The position numbers and the translations under genes are program-made. 64,000 bases of DNA from Rhodocytophaga aerolata (GTDB lineage: Bacteria > Bacteroidota > Bacteroidia > Cytophagales > 172606-1), in assembly GCF_030503435.1 (NCBI RefSeq), contig NZ_JAUKPO010000014.1, positions 62,001-126,000 of the forward strand, written 5' to 3'. Below, piece after piece: positions 1 through 9,636 of this stretch. Under the pieces are notes generated by a model that saw only the letters and a program-made list of their open reading frames with translations, was not told the origin of the DNA and made no database searches. Numbering within the stretch: the stretch's first letter is position 1; every line of letters starts with the position of its first letter.

Positions 1-1
1 A

Positions 2-1009
2 AAAGCAAAAGTAGCTGGTAAAGCCATTCTGTTCATAGATGAAATTCACCGCTTCAACAAATCGCAGCAGGATGCCTTACTGAATGCTGTAGAAAAAGGA
101 ATTATAACGCTGATTGGTGCTACTACGGAGAATCCTTCTTTTGAGGTAAATGGAGCATTGCTTTCCCGCTGTCAGGTATATACGTTGAAGTCTTTGCAAG
201 AAGATGAACTAATCCGGTTGTTGCAGCGGGCTATGCAGGAAGATACGTATATAAAACAGAGAACGATCCAACTGAAAGAGACAGCAGCGTTGCTTAACTT
301 ATCTGGCGGCGATGCCCGTAAATTGCTGAATTTGTTTGAACTAGTGGTTAACTCTTTTGCTCCTGGAGAGGAAATGAGGGTAACAGATGCTTTGGTGATG
401 GATGTGGCCCAGCGGAAAGTTGTGATATATGATAAGAGTGGGGAGCAGCATTACGATGTTATTTCAGCCTTTATTAAGTCTATCCGGGGCAGCGATCCGA
501 ATGCTGCCGTATATTGGCTTGCCCGGATGATAGAAGGCGGTGAAGATGTAAAATTTATTGCCCGGCGCTTGCTGATCCTGGCTTCTGAAGATATTGGCAA
601 TGCTAACCCTAATGCTTTGCTAATGGCTACCAATTGCTTTCAGGCAGTAACTATGATAGGATATCCAGAATCTGACATTATTTTATCTCAGACGGTGGTA
701 TATCTGGCTTCTTCTCCTAAGAGCAATGCTTCCTATATGGCCATCCGGGAGGCACAGGCATTAGTGAGAGAAAAAGGTAGTATGCCAGTGCCGCTGCACT
801 TACGGAATGCCCCTACCAAGTTTATGAAAAACCAGGGCTACGGCAAAGGCTACAAATATGCCCATGATTTTGAAGGTAATTTCACCCCTCAGGAATATTT
901 TCCGCAAGGGTTGGAAAATACTAAACTTTACGAACCAGGCCACAATGCCCGGGAGCATGAACTCCGTAGAAGCTTAAAAAACTGGTGGGGGGATAAGTAT
1001 GACTATTGA
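2..1009 (+). CDS. rarA: RarA/MgsA replication-associated AAA+ ATPase (3' part)
   Basis: The reading frame is open from the first bases, so the gene starts outside the window; 335 C-terminal residues are visible of a family usually a little over 400 long. Visible residues 9-18 carry the Walker B motif ([10 protein letters not shown]), followed by KSQQDALL, the sensor 1 motif [11 protein letters not shown] and the SRCQVY strand, all typical of RarA/MgsA/WRNIP1. The C-terminal part with [15 protein letters not shown] is the tetramerisation domain of this family. RarA is a clamp-loader-like ATPase acting at stalled replication forks. Walker A lies upstream and cannot be checked. Identification is firm; only the 5' end is missing. 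Confidence 0.95.
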   Translation, partial: KAKVAGKAILFIDEIHRFNKSQQDALLNAVEKGIITLIGATTENPSFEVNGALLSRCQVYTLKSLQEDELIRLLQRAMQEDTYIKQRTIQLKETAALLNLSGGDARKLLNLFELVVNSFAPGEEMRVTDALVMDVAQRKVVIYDKSGEQHYDVISAFIKSIRGSDPNAAVYWLARMIEGGEDVKFIARRLLILASEDIGNANPNALLMATNCFQAVTMIGYPESDIILSQTVVYLASSPKSNASYMAIREAQALVREKGSMPVPLHLRNAPTKFMKNQGYGKGYKYAHDFEGNFTPQEYFPQGLENTKLYEPGHNAREHELRRSLKNWWGDKYDY

Positions 1010-1019
1010 GAAAGACTTA

Positions 1020-1057
1020 TTAAAAGATAGTGTTTAATGCTCTGTATTATCTTTTAA
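1020..1057. terminator. Possible weak bidirectional terminator
   Basis: TTAAAAGATA (1020-1029) is complementary to TATCTTTTAA (1048-1057) across an 18-base loop, between the convergent ends of rarA and the GIN-domain gene. The A/T-only stem and large loop make it weak, and it overlaps the last codon of the minus-strand gene. Confidence 0.3.
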
Positions 1058-1790
1058 TTAATTTACCCGTGCCTTTAATGGTACTAGTTAATTTTTCCGG
1101 TTCATGGTAGTAAGCCACGTTTCCATTTTGCAAAATGGCTACTGATAACTCTTTCATAGGAAGTACCCGTATTTCATTGCTTCCCCCATGTTCGACTGAA
1201 CATTGCTGTACAGATAAATTTTCTGCATGTACCCGGCCAATGGATTTGTTAAGCCATATAGAAGCCGTAGTGGCTTGTCCGGATAATTCAATAAGTGCAT
1301 GGCTGTTACTGTAGAGAATTAATGAGTTGGTCTGTAGCTTAAGATTAATATTTCCTCCGGCATCTAAAGAAAGAATGTATGCATCCGGTACGGATAAACC
1401 CTCCGAACTGGTAACTTTCCCATATCCCCGGTGAAATAGTGTAAAACTTTCAGGCGTAATAGTTAGGGTTACAGAAACCGGATATTTATAGCTTCTTACC
1501 CATTCACAGGTATTTTTATTAGAGATAAATAAGGTATCATCTTTCTGCCGAAGCTCTATCTTTGGTATCAGATTTTTTCCTGCTTCAATGGTAGCTAGTC
1601 CGGAAGTAGCTGGTTTTAACTGTAAGTTGATATTGTCTTCCAGAATAATGGTGTGAAAGGGGGCAAGCTTTCGTTCTTCCTGTACTATACTGCCTGTGCT
1701 TTTTACACAATCAAACGCATTTTCCTGGTTGCAGGATTGAAAGGAGAAGTTCAACAAAAATAAATAAGCCAGTAATCGCCAGGTATTCAT
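1047..1790 (-). CDS. DUF2807 (GIN domain) putative lipoprotein
   Basis: About 247 residues starting at MNTWRLLAY; an in-frame ATG five codons upstream (1805) is also possible. A hydrophobic N-terminus ends in FSFQSCNQ, a lipobox-like cysteine that suggests lipidation and export. The rest, with FHTIILEDNINLQL near the start and repeating beta-strand segments (SLDAGGNINLKL, ELSGQATTASIWL), matches the putative auto-transporter adhesin head GIN domain (DUF2807), common in Bacteroidota as single-domain surface lipoproteins of unknown role. It converges on rarA with 37 bases between the stop codons. Family assignment is good; function is not known. Confidence 0.8.
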   Translation of the reverse strand: MNTWRLLAYLFLLNFSFQSCNQENAFDCVKSTGSIVQEERKLAPFHTIILEDNINLQLKPATSGLATIEAGKNLIPKIELRQKDDTLFISNKNTCEWVRSYKYPVSVTLTITPESFTLFHRGYGKVTSSEGLSVPDAYILSLDAGGNINLKLQTNSLILYSNSHALIELSGQATTASIWLNKSIGRVHAENLSVQQCSVEHGGSNEIRVLPMKELSVAILQNGNVAYYHEPEKLTSTIKGTGKLIKR

Positions 1791-2034
1791 CAGAAATTTA
1801 AGCAAAACGAACCTATAAATTTACAGCTTCTGATTAAAATGTAGTGAGCCTAAAGTAAAACTAATCATTTTTGCTCAACTTATCTGGTACTTGCAACGCT
1901 TAGCCCACCTATTGCCAGTGCTGAATTTTAGAATAGTTTCTGCCATTCTTCCATCATTTCCGGCAGATTATATAATTTGTTAGGGATAGTCATAGGTAAA
2001 CTTGCTAAATTCGGCCTTCATTTTACCAGTTACC

Positions 2035-3834
2035 ATGCAGCCTTTACAAATATACCAGCAACGCTTACAGCAATTTGAACAAGAAACCGCCGCATGGCAC
2101 AAGCAGTACAATGCCGTATCCTGGATCAGGGTATTTGTTTTCCTGGCAGGTGTGGCTGGTACAATTATCTTGTATCAGATGGGTATTGCTACCTATCTTA
2201 TTGCCGGGTATGCTTTTGTGTGTCTGGGTCTGTTTCTGTTTTTTATGAAAAAGCACAACCAGATAGCCTATACCAGAAACCAGTTCCGCAACCTGGTCAC
2301 TATTAACCAAGATGAAATTAACCGTTTACAAGGAAAGCATTATCCACCAGAAACCGGGCAACTACATGCAGATGCGGCTCATCCCTATGCTACCGATCTG
2401 GACATTTTCGGACGCAGCTCTTTATTTACTTTACTCAACCGGACTACCACCTGGGGCGGAAACCTGCTGCTAGCAAACTGGCTGAAATACAAAGCACCAG
2501 TTGAGCAGATTCATCAGCGGCAGCAAGCCGTACAAGAGTTGGCCTCACAGCTGGGCTGGCAGCAAGAGTTTCAGGCAACCGGTATGCATGCCAAAACAGC
2601 TTCTGAGGATTTAGAACTATTGCTGCAGTGGATTAACACAAAGTCACGTATTAAACCACAGAAACTACTGGTAGCCCTGATTTACGTAATGCCGGTGCTC
2701 ACGTTAACTGCTATTGGTCTGGCCATTTTTACAGATATTACCTATCACCTTCCGGCATTATGTATTCTGATTAACTGGGCAATTTTAGGCTTCACTTTCA
2801 GAGAAGTAAAAGACGCCTCTGAGCAAACTTCCAAAAGTGCCCATATTCTCAAAATCTATGCAAACCTGTTGAAGATTATTGAGAACAGTACGTTTACCTC
2901 AGCGGCTTTGCAGCGGCTGAAAGAGCAGCTGAAATACCCCCACAGTACAGCTTCTGCTAAAATCAAACAACTATCGTCCCTGCTTTATAGCCTGGAAGCC
3001 AGGCAGAATGCCTATTTTTATATGGTAGTCAGTAGTACTACCCTGTGGGATTTGTTTTTTCTGTTACGGCTGGAAACCTGGAAAGAACAAGTAACGGCAG
3101 ATATACAAAAGTGGCTGGATACAGTAAGTGAAGCAGAAGTGTTAAGCAGCCTGGCTGCCTATTCTCATGCGAATCCGACCTACGTCATGCCGGTAATTTC
3201 TCCGGACGATCTATACCTGGAAGCACAAAATATGGCACATCCGCTGATAGTTAAAGGAGAGGCAGTAAGTAATTCTGTTAGTTTGCAGGGAAAAGGAAAA
3301 ACTATTGTGGTAACGGGTTCTAACATGTCAGGAAAAAGTACGTTTCTGCGTACCGTTGGTATCAATGCGGTGCTGGCGATGGCCGGTGCACCGGTCCGGG
3401 CAAGTTACTTTGCTATTTCTTTGTGCCAGGTCTTTACATCTATGCGCACACAAGACTCTCTGGAGGAAAGTACGTCCTCGTTTTATGCAGAACTAAAACG
3501 GCTGAAACAATTAATAGATAGCTTGCCTTCCAATAAACCAATTTTATATTTACTCGACGAAATTCTGAAGGGCACTAACTCCCATGACAGGCATTTGGGT
3601 GCACAGGCGTTAATCCGGCAATTACATAAACACAATGCGTCAGGATTTATCTCTACACATGATCTGGCGTTGGGAGAAATGGCTGAAGAACTTCCTGGTT
3701 CGGTATTCAATTACAGCTTCAACAGTGAAATCGTTAATGATAAACTATATTTTGATTACAAACTCCGGCAAGGGGTCTGCCAGAGCTTTAATGCAAGTAA
3801 GCTCATGCAGCAAATTGGGATAGAGATGGAGTAA
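2035..3834 (+). CDS. Membrane-anchored MutS-family ATPase
   Basis: 599 residues from the ATG at 2035; a TTG 33 bases upstream is less likely. Two adjacent hydrophobic segments (about residues 22-65) precede a soluble domain, another hydrophobic pair lies near residues 210-250, and a MutS C-terminal ATPase domain follows: Walker A TGSNMSGKST near residue 427, Walker B YLLDEILKGTNS near residue 508 and STHD. The N-terminal mismatch-recognition and connector domains of true MutS are absent, and the Smr domain of MutS2 is absent. This architecture is common in Bacteroidota and annotated only as MutS-like; a mismatch-repair role is not supported. It is probably a membrane-tethered ATPase. Substrate unknown. 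Confidence 0.85.
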   Translation: MQPLQIYQQRLQQFEQETAAWHKQYNAVSWIRVFVFLAGVAGTIILYQMGIATYLIAGYAFVCLGLFLFFMKKHNQIAYTRNQFRNLVTINQDEINRLQGKHYPPETGQLHADAAHPYATDLDIFGRSSLFTLLNRTTTWGGNLLLANWLKYKAPVEQIHQRQQAVQELASQLGWQQEFQATGMHAKTASEDLELLLQWINTKSRIKPQKLLVALIYVMPVLTLTAIGLAIFTDITYHLPALCILINWAILGFTFREVKDASEQTSKSAHILKIYANLLKIIENSTFTSAALQRLKEQLKYPHSTASAKIKQLSSLLYSLEARQNAYFYMVVSSTTLWDLFFLLRLETWKEQVTADIQKWLDTVSEAEVLSSLAAYSHANPTYVMPVISPDDLYLEAQNMAHPLIVKGEAVSNSVSLQGKGKTIVVTGSNMSGKSTFLRTVGINAVLAMAGAPVRASYFAISLCQVFTSMRTQDSLEESTSSFYAELKRLKQLIDSLPSNKPILYLLDEILKGTNSHDRHLGAQALIRQLHKHNASGFISTHDLALGEMAEELPGSVFNYSFNSEIVNDKLYFDYKLRQGVCQSFNASKLMQQIGIEME

Positions 3835-3892
3835 CCGTCTTTTTGTTAATTAAAGAAGTGCACATAATTCAAAAGATATTTAATAAAAATAT

Positions 3893-5035
3893 ATGAATGC
3901 GTTTAGCAGCAATTTTAAACTGGGAATTTTAGGCGGAGGCCAGCTGGGCCGGATGCTAATTCAATCGGCTATAGATTTTAATATCTATATTAAAATTCTG
4001 GATGGAGATGCCAATGCACCGTGCCGTCCGTTTGCCCATGAATTTGTGCAGGGCTCTCTAATTGATTTTGATACCGTGTATGCTTTCGGCAAAACAGTAG
4101 ATGTACTTACCATTGAAATAGAACATGTAAATGTAGAAGCACTGGAGAAACTGGAAAGTGAAGGGATCAAAGTATATCCACAACCGGCCGTTATCCGCAC
4201 CATTCAAGACAAGCGGGTACAGAAGCAATTTTATAAAACCCACTTAATACCTACCGCTGATTTTATTTTACTGGAAAATAAAGAGGAAGTACATCAGCAT
4301 AGCCACTTTCTACCTGCCTTTCAAAAACTAGGTAAATCTGGCTACGATGGCAGAGGCGTACAACGGTTAAAAACAACAGATGATCTGGCTAAAGCCTTTG
4401 CAGAGCCCAGTTTGCTGGAGAAAGCAGTAGATTTTGAAAAAGAAATTTCTATTATAGTTGCCAGGAATGCAAGGGGGGAAGTATCGGTTTTTCCACCGGT
4501 GGAGTTAGTTTTTCATCCGGAATATCATCTGGTAGAATATTTATTTGCTCCTGCTCAGCTAGATGAACGAATTATTGCCCAGGCCAACGAGATTGCGACA
4601 GGTGTGGCTGCTAAATTAGGTATTGTAGGTTTACTGGCTGTGGAAATGTTTGTGACCCGTTCGGGTGAAGTACTAGTGAACGAATCGGCTCCGCGTCCGC
4701 ACAACAGTGGCCATCATACTATTAAAGCAAATTACACGTCCCAGTTCGAACAACACCTGCGGGCTATACTGGGCTTGCCCCTAGGAGCTACTGATACGCA
4801 AAGTTATGCAGCTATGGTAAATCTGCTGGGCGAAGAGGGCTATACTGGCGATGCAGTATATCAGGGTATGGAAGAAGCCCTGGCTTTAGGAGGCGTATAT
4901 ATTCATCTATACGGAAAAAAAACCACCAAGCCGTACCGAAAAATGGGCCATATCACTATTATGGATACCGAACTACAGGCATTAAAAGAAAAAGTGCAAA
5001 AGGTAAAAGTTCTGGTAAAAGTAGTAAGCGAATAG
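3893..5035 (+). CDS. purK: 5-(carboxyamino)imidazole ribonucleotide synthase PurK
   Basis: 380 residues, the normal length for PurK. The N-terminus has the family signature GILGGGQLGRML (residues 11-22), the ATP-grasp lid GKSGYDGRGV lies near residue 147, EKEISIIVAR near 183 and NESAPRPHNSGHHT near 263. The enzyme carboxylates AIR to N5-CAIR with ATP and bicarbonate in purine synthesis; it normally pairs with PurE, which is not in this window. It stands alone, 58 bases after the MutS-like gene and followed by a strong hairpin terminator. Very confident. Confidence 0.97.
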   Translation: MNAFSSNFKLGILGGGQLGRMLIQSAIDFNIYIKILDGDANAPCRPFAHEFVQGSLIDFDTVYAFGKTVDVLTIEIEHVNVEALEKLESEGIKVYPQPAVIRTIQDKRVQKQFYKTHLIPTADFILLENKEEVHQHSHFLPAFQKLGKSGYDGRGVQRLKTTDDLAKAFAEPSLLEKAVDFEKEISIIVARNARGEVSVFPPVELVFHPEYHLVEYLFAPAQLDERIIAQANEIATGVAAKLGIVGLLAVEMFVTRSGEVLVNESAPRPHNSGHHTIKANYTSQFEQHLRAILGLPLGATDTQSYAAMVNLLGEEGYTGDAVYQGMEEALALGGVYIHLYGKKTTKPYRKMGHITIMDTELQALKEKVQKVKVLVKVVSE

Positions 5036-5079
5036 TTTACAGAAAAAATATAATCTACAGCGTATTAAGCTTTTAGTAT

Positions 5080-5112
5080 AAACATGCCGGATTATTAATC
5101 CGGCACATGTTT
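5080..5112. terminator. Bidirectional terminator after purK
   Basis: AAACATG-CCGGATT (5080-5093) pairs with AATCCGG-(CA)-CATGTTT (5097-5112) around a three-base loop with one two-base bulge. It lies between the convergent ends of purK and the small membrane protein gene. Confidence 0.7.
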
Positions 5113-5130
5113 CTTAGTTGTTCTGGAGAA

Positions 5131-5658
5131 TCAAGCCCGCTTCTTTAGTAAAACAGCTGGTTGCTGCACATTACTTTTCATCAGAAAGCCTGTCATCCGG
5201 TTTTGAATCTTGGTAAGTTCCTGATTGCAGGAGATAAAAAATAACACTATCCGCAGCAACAAAATAACATTTAACCCAATAATAAAAGCATCGCCTGACT
5301 TTTGGATTAGCAGAAAGGTGCAAACCAGCGTAAACAGAAAAGCAAACCAGTAAAAGCCCATAAGCAACCGGTTTGCCTTTAATTTTATAGCAATCTTGTC
5401 GAAGTTCCGGCCTTTGTCTATTCTCCCTGAAATACTATAAACTACCGAATTCACTTCAATAGGAAAGGTAAATTTAGGTAAGTCGATAACAGGTTTATGC
5501 AACCAGGAAAAAAGCTCTCGTTTAGTGCTTTGCTTAATTCTATACGCTGCAAATAATTCCTGTACTTTACTATCCAGGTCTACCATTTCGGTAGGTACAC
5601 GGGTATGTATTTTTTTGGTAAATAAAATATTCTCTATCAGTTGGTTCAGGCTTGGCAT
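5131..5658 (-). CDS. Hypothetical two-helix membrane protein
   Basis: 175 residues with no family I recognise. The N-terminal 100 residues are soluble and charged, including SWLHKPVIDLPKF. Two hydrophobic helices follow at about residues 99-117 (FYWFAFLFTLVCTFLLI) and 124-143 (DAFIIGLNVILLLRIVLFFI), and the tail is basic (LLKKRA). It lies 44 bases downstream of the pterin dehydratase gene on the same strand and may share its transcript. The open frame and membrane pattern support a real gene; function unknown. Confidence 0.65.
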   Translation of the reverse strand: MPSLNQLIENILFTKKIHTRVPTEMVDLDSKVQELFAAYRIKQSTKRELFSWLHKPVIDLPKFTFPIEVNSVVYSISGRIDKGRNFDKIAIKLKANRLLMGFYWFAFLFTLVCTFLLIQKSGDAFIIGLNVILLLRIVLFFISCNQELTKIQNRMTGFLMKSNVQQPAVLLKKRA

Positions 5659-5702
5659 AGGCTCAGTAAGAAACGATAATGTATAAAGGTAGAATAGCAG
5701 GC

Positions 5703-5942
5703 TTACACAGGGGTATATACCTTATCTATGGCTTTTGCCAGCTTATGATCTTTCTCTGTTACAACGTTGCCTGCATCATGCGTGTTTAGTTCTATCTCAA
5801 CTTTATTGTACACGTTAGCCCACCAGGGATGATGGTTCATTTTCTCAGCAATCAGGGCTACCTTGGTCATAAAGGCAAAAGCTTCCACAAAGTTTTTAAA
5901 CTCAAATGACTTTTTTAGCTTATTATCTTCTTCTTTCCACAT
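5703..5942 (-). CDS. phhB: 4a-hydroxytetrahydrobiopterin dehydratase (PCD/DCoH)
   Basis: 79 residues from the ATG at 5942. The frame stays open upstream to 6080, but those 46 residues do not resemble the family and [15 protein letters not shown] is the expected N-terminus. The signature EKMNHHPWW near residue 33 contains the catalytic histidine pair, and [17 protein letters not shown] matches the family C-terminus. The enzyme dehydrates 4a-hydroxy-tetrahydropterin to recycle the cofactor of aromatic amino acid hydroxylases; no such hydroxylase is in the window. It is divergent from the photolyase gene. Confidence 0.92.
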   Translation of the reverse strand: MWKEEDNKLKKSFEFKNFVEAFAFMTKVALIAEKMNHHPWWANVYNKVEIELNTHDAGNVVTEKDHKLAKAIDKVYTPV

Positions 5943-6062
5943 AGGGATAGGTTTTAGGTATGGGTAGGTTTTACACTCCGAAATTGCGAAAAAAAAGGCA
6001 GCCACGCAAAACATTCCTGGTCTTTGCCAACTTATTATTTCAACTAATGAAAAAGATAAGCT

Positions 6063-7388
6063 ATGCATAGTAACAAGCAACCGGTAGCTATTTTCTGGTT
6101 CCGCAGAGATTTACGCATCCATGATAATACAGCATTTTATCGTGCCCTAACCAGTGGTTTGCCTGTATTGCCCTTGTTTATTTTTGACAAAGACATACTA
6201 GATAGATTAGAAGACCGGGATGATGCCAGAGTTACCTTTATTCATGATACGATACTTGCACTGCAAGATACATTTGCAGCTCAGGGAAGTGATTTGCTTG
6301 TGCAGTATGGTAAACCTATAGATATATTCAGGCAACTTCTTTTTGAATATAATATACCGGCAGTTTATATTAACCATGATTATGAGCCGTATGCTACCAG
6401 GCGGGATGCAGAAGTGAAGGCTTTGCTGGCAGAATCTGGAACTGCTTTCCATACTTTCAAGGATCAAGTTTTGTTTGAATACCGGGAAATTGTGAATGGA
6501 CAAGGGCAACCGTATAAAGTATTTACTCCCTACAGCAAGAAATGGCTGACTACACTTTCAGAAGAGCATATAAAAGAGCAGCCTTCCCAAAAGCATTTGT
6601 ATGGCTTATATAAAACAAAAACAGAACCTGTTCCTTCACTGCAAGAAATGGGGTTTATAAGGTCATCTATTGAGATTCCGGCTAGTAAGATACATCAAGA
6701 TGTGTTGGAGAAATATGCCAAAGAAAGAGATTACCCGGCCAGGGAAGCCGCTACCCGTATTGGGATTCATCTCCGTTTTGGCACCATCAGCATCCGGGAA
6801 ACAGTTAAGAAAGCCCAACAACATAGTGCTATATGGCTGAATGAACTCATCTGGAGGGATTTTTACAGCATGCTGCTGGCCAATCATCCACAGTTGGAAC
6901 ATTCGGCATGTAAACCAGGCTATGACCGTATTGAGTGGCGAAACAATGAACAAGAGTTTGAACGGTGGTGCCAGGGAAAAACGGGTTATCCTATAGTAGA
7001 TGCCGGCATGCGCCAGCTAAACCAGACTGGGTATATGCATAACCGCGTGCGCATGATAGCCGCCAGTTTTTTAGTAAAACATTTATTGATCGACTGGCGG
7101 TGGGGAGATGCCTATTTTGCCCGCAAACTTCTGGATTATGAAATGGCTTCCAATAATGGCAGCTGGCAATGGATTGCTGGCAGCGGCTGCGATGCGGCAC
7201 CTTATTTCAGGGTTTTCAACCCCAATGCCCAGGCAGCTAAATTCGATAAAGCCCAAGAATATGTTAGAAAATGGGTGCCCGAATTAGGTACAGCTACCTA
7301 CCCCAAACCTATGGTTGAACACGAATTTGCCCGTGACCGTATGCTAAAGGTATATAAAGCTGCTTTAACAAAACAAGAAATGGTATAG
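6063..7388 (+). CDS. phrB: Class I deoxyribodipyrimidine photolyase
   Basis: 441 residues. The N-terminal antenna-binding Rossmann domain starts [14 protein letters not shown] (residues 9-22). The FAD-binding helical domain includes [12 protein letters not shown] near residue 235, [51 protein letters not shown] and [15 protein letters not shown]. These are the hallmark motifs of CPD photolyases/cryptochromes; the residue set near the active site fits a CPD-repair enzyme more than a cryptochrome, but this is inference. It repairs UV-induced cyclobutane pyrimidine dimers using blue light. A small membrane protein gene follows 31 bases later. Confidence 0.95.
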   Translation: MHSNKQPVAIFWFRRDLRIHDNTAFYRALTSGLPVLPLFIFDKDILDRLEDRDDARVTFIHDTILALQDTFAAQGSDLLVQYGKPIDIFRQLLFEYNIPAVYINHDYEPYATRRDAEVKALLAESGTAFHTFKDQVLFEYREIVNGQGQPYKVFTPYSKKWLTTLSEEHIKEQPSQKHLYGLYKTKTEPVPSLQEMGFIRSSIEIPASKIHQDVLEKYAKERDYPAREAATRIGIHLRFGTISIRETVKKAQQHSAIWLNELIWRDFYSMLLANHPQLEHSACKPGYDRIEWRNNEQEFERWCQGKTGYPIVDAGMRQLNQTGYMHNRVRMIAASFLVKHLLIDWRWGDAYFARKLLDYEMASNNGSWQWIAGSGCDAAPYFRVFNPNAQAAKFDKAQEYVRKWVPELGTATYPKPMVEHEFARDRMLKVYKAALTKQEMV

Positions 7389-7419
7389 GAAAGCAGCCAT
7401 ACATAGGAAAATTAAGCCG

Positions 7420-7674
7420 ATGAAGATTATCTTGCTGGTAAGCATTCTGATTATTTATTTTCCGGTACTCTATCTTTTTAAAAGAAAGATTATCCGGACA
7501 ATGGGAACAGAAGAGGTGCCTGCCCACTTGAGGTGGTATGAAGGGGCGGGTTATCTTATAAAACATAGCCATGATGATAGCAAAGTAGAAAAGTTAACCC
7601 AATTGCAAAACCAAATACGGATGGCAAGCATAACAGGGATACTTTTGTTCTGGGCAGTGGTGCTTTTTTTCTAG
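7420..7674 (+). CDS. Small hypothetical membrane protein
   Basis: 84 residues beginning MKIILLVSILIIYFPVLYLF, a transmembrane or signal-anchor helix, and ending in a second hydrophobic segment (ITGILLFWAVVLFF). Between them is a soluble loop containing EEVPAHLRWYEGAGYLI. It follows the photolyase by 31 bases and its last four bases overlap the end of the convergent alkane hydroxylase-like gene. I recognise no family. The two-helix pattern and spacing suggest a real gene. Confidence 0.6.
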   Translation: MKIILLVSILIIYFPVLYLFKRKIIRTMGTEEVPAHLRWYEGAGYLIKHSHDDSKVEKLTQLQNQIRMASITGILLFWAVVLFF

Positions 7675-8762
7675 TTTGCTTGCGGATGATGAATAAGTGG
7701 ATTAATTAACCTGAACCACAAAGGAGGAATCATCCCAATATAAAACATTCCAAAATATCCGCTTGGTAGCACATAACTATCTTCGTGCGATTCCAGTAAA
7801 TAATAGGGCTTATAGGCTTTTACATGGTGGTCGGAATGGCGGGAAAGCTCGAATAGGGTAAACCGGCTGGATATAGCATCCGATTGCCAGGAATGATGTA
7901 TATTCACCAGTTCGCCTTTTTGCCGGGCCAGGCCGTAATGCTCTATGTAGTTGACAAACTCCAATAAAAAGAAGGCAAATATACTTTGAATTGCATAGGC
8001 CCAAAATACATTTGTCCCAAGCCATACAGCTAATAAAACCATACGTGTTATCTGGCAGAGCATAGACCGGATAACAAAATTCTGTAAGCCATACCTGCGT
8101 TTCTGCTGCTTTGATAAACGTTTTACTTCAATCTGCAAGCCACTTTTCCACTGTGCCGGAACCGTACGGATAAAGAAGTGATAAAAGCTTTCATTATACC
8201 TTGCCGTTGCCGGATCTTCCATGGTGCCAACCCGTACATGGTGCCCTAGCCGATGTTCTATATAAAAGTGCGTATAATTAGCCAGAAATAAATTCCAAAT
8301 GCCTAGGTTTTGCAGCCACTTTTTCTTCCGGTGAATTAACTCATGTGCGGAGTTTATTCCTAAGATGCCAGAACTAAATCCGGTAGAAATAGCGGCTGCC
8401 CAAATCCACTCCCCGGTGATACTTTCTGTATAAATTCCAAAAATTAACGAAATCACCGCTAAGGCATGGCTAAGCACAGCCAGGAGCAGAATACAATCGG
8501 GAATGGTACCAGCAACAGATTTTGGCTTCTGTGTATTGGTGGGCAGCACCCAATCGGCTAAAGGCAGTAACATCCCTGATAAAATACTATTCATCATGGT
8601 GAAATGGCCTCCCAATACATTACCAGCAATAACTAGTAATGCGGGCAGTAAGCTAACCAAATAGCTAAGCGAACCAGCTTCTTTCCATATATAAGCATAC
8701 TTGTGTTTTAAAAGTAATACAGATGGTTTCATATATTTTATGGAGGAAGGCATACAGAACAA
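7671..8762 (-). CDS. AlkB-like membrane di-iron monooxygenase
   Basis: 363 residues, about 40 fewer than Pseudomonas AlkB. It has several transmembrane segments and the full set of histidine boxes of the AlkB branch of the membrane fatty-acid hydroxylase/desaturase superfamily: HELIHRKK at residues 140-147, EHRLGHH at 169-175, NYIEHYGL near 272 and ELSRHSDHH near 307. The family hydroxylates terminal carbons of alkanes and related chains with rubredoxin as electron donor; no rubredoxin or rubredoxin reductase gene is nearby. The substrate in this organism could be an alkane, a fatty acid or another lipid. An alternative start is the ATG at 8732. Confidence 0.88.
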   Translation of the reverse strand: MFCMPSSIKYMKPSVLLLKHKYAYIWKEAGSLSYLVSLLPALLVIAGNVLGGHFTMMNSILSGMLLPLADWVLPTNTQKPKSVAGTIPDCILLLAVLSHALAVISLIFGIYTESITGEWIWAAAISTGFSSGILGINSAHELIHRKKKWLQNLGIWNLFLANYTHFYIEHRLGHHVRVGTMEDPATARYNESFYHFFIRTVPAQWKSGLQIEVKRLSKQQKRRYGLQNFVIRSMLCQITRMVLLAVWLGTNVFWAYAIQSIFAFFLLEFVNYIEHYGLARQKGELVNIHHSWQSDAISSRFTLFELSRHSDHHVKAYKPYYLLESHEDSYVLPSGYFGMFYIGMIPPLWFRLINPLIHHPQAN

Positions 8763-8820
8763 TTTACATAATTTTCCTCTTTTTATGTATATGTAAGTTT
8801 TATTGAAAAAAAAATGATTG

Positions 8821-9414
8821 ATGATTATTTATGGTATTGATTACGGGAGCAAACTGGCGGGAACTACGGTAGTTGCCTGGGTAGATACACTAGCAAAGTT
8901 TATACACTTGACTAGTTCCCAAAAGAAGGAAGATGCTGATTTATTTATTCATACTACTTTACTAAAGCTTAAACCAGCCACTGTATTTATGGATGCTCCC
9001 TTATCATTGCCTGGAGTTTATACCCATTTAGCCAACTGTCATGATTATTTTTTCCGGGAGGCGGATAAACAACTACAAACTATGTCGCCTATGTTTCTGG
9101 GTGGGTTAACGGCAAGAGCTATAAAGTTAAAAAGGGAGCTAGAAGCTCTTTCTATACCGGTATACGAAACATACCCGGCTGCACAAGCTATCCGATTAGG
9201 TTTGGTAGAAACTGGCTATAAGAAAAGTTCGGTAGCCATACCTGCTATTGTTAGACTATTGGAGAATCATATGACACCTTTTATCCTGCCAAACAATCCG
9301 CTTACTACCTGGCATCAGGTGGATGCGTTACTTGCCTTACTGGCCGGCCTCCGGTTTATGAACAAGCAGCATGAGGTATTTGGCAATGAAGTGGAAGGGG
9401 CCATTCTCGTCTGA
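8821..9414 (+). CDS. DUF429 family protein
   Basis: 197 residues from the ATG at 8821, preceded directly by an in-frame TTG. The start MIIYGIDYGSKLAGTTVVAW has the beta-hairpin with an acidic residue seen in RNase H-like folds; later motifs FMDAPLSLPG near residue 58, ARAIKLKRELE, YETYPAAQAIRLG and HQVDALLALLAGLR match DUF429, predicted to be a nuclease-like domain. The acidic residues in GIDYG, MDAP and HQVDAL would form the active centre by analogy. No experimental role is known. It lies alone between divergent and convergent neighbours. Confidence 0.75.
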   Translation: MIIYGIDYGSKLAGTTVVAWVDTLAKFIHLTSSQKKEDADLFIHTTLLKLKPATVFMDAPLSLPGVYTHLANCHDYFFREADKQLQTMSPMFLGGLTARAIKLKRELEALSIPVYETYPAAQAIRLGLVETGYKKSSVAIPAIVRLLENHMTPFILPNNPLTTWHQVDALLALLAGLRFMNKQHEVFGNEVEGAILV

Positions 9415-9580
9415 CCAAAATTTAGGGTATTTAGAAAGAATAGAAAAGTGTATGCTTGTTCTCTAGGCCACTTCAAGCTAAATACGATGACAGTTAAAGC
9501 CAATGATTTGTATCATTAGCATCACCGTAATAATGTATCAGTCTTGCTTTGCAAGAAATCTTAAAGAGCTAGGTTGTAAC

Positions 9581-9616
9581 AAAATAAAAAGCCCTTCAGA
9601 TATATCTGAAGGGCTT
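9581..9616 (-). terminator. Intrinsic terminator of the 295-aa lipoprotein gene
   Basis: A perfect palindrome AAGCCCTTCAGATA/TATCTGAAGGGCTT at 9589-9616 is followed, read on the minus strand, by a run of T with one interruption (TTTTTATTTT). It sits 20 bases past the stop codon of the lipoprotein gene. Confidence 0.85.
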
Positions 9617-9636
9617 AAAGATATTTTCTTTAAATG

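Noticed and set aside
5943-6080. Longer version of the pterin dehydratase
   Set aside because: The upstream 46 codons are open but do not resemble the family, and the ATG at 5942 gives the usual size.
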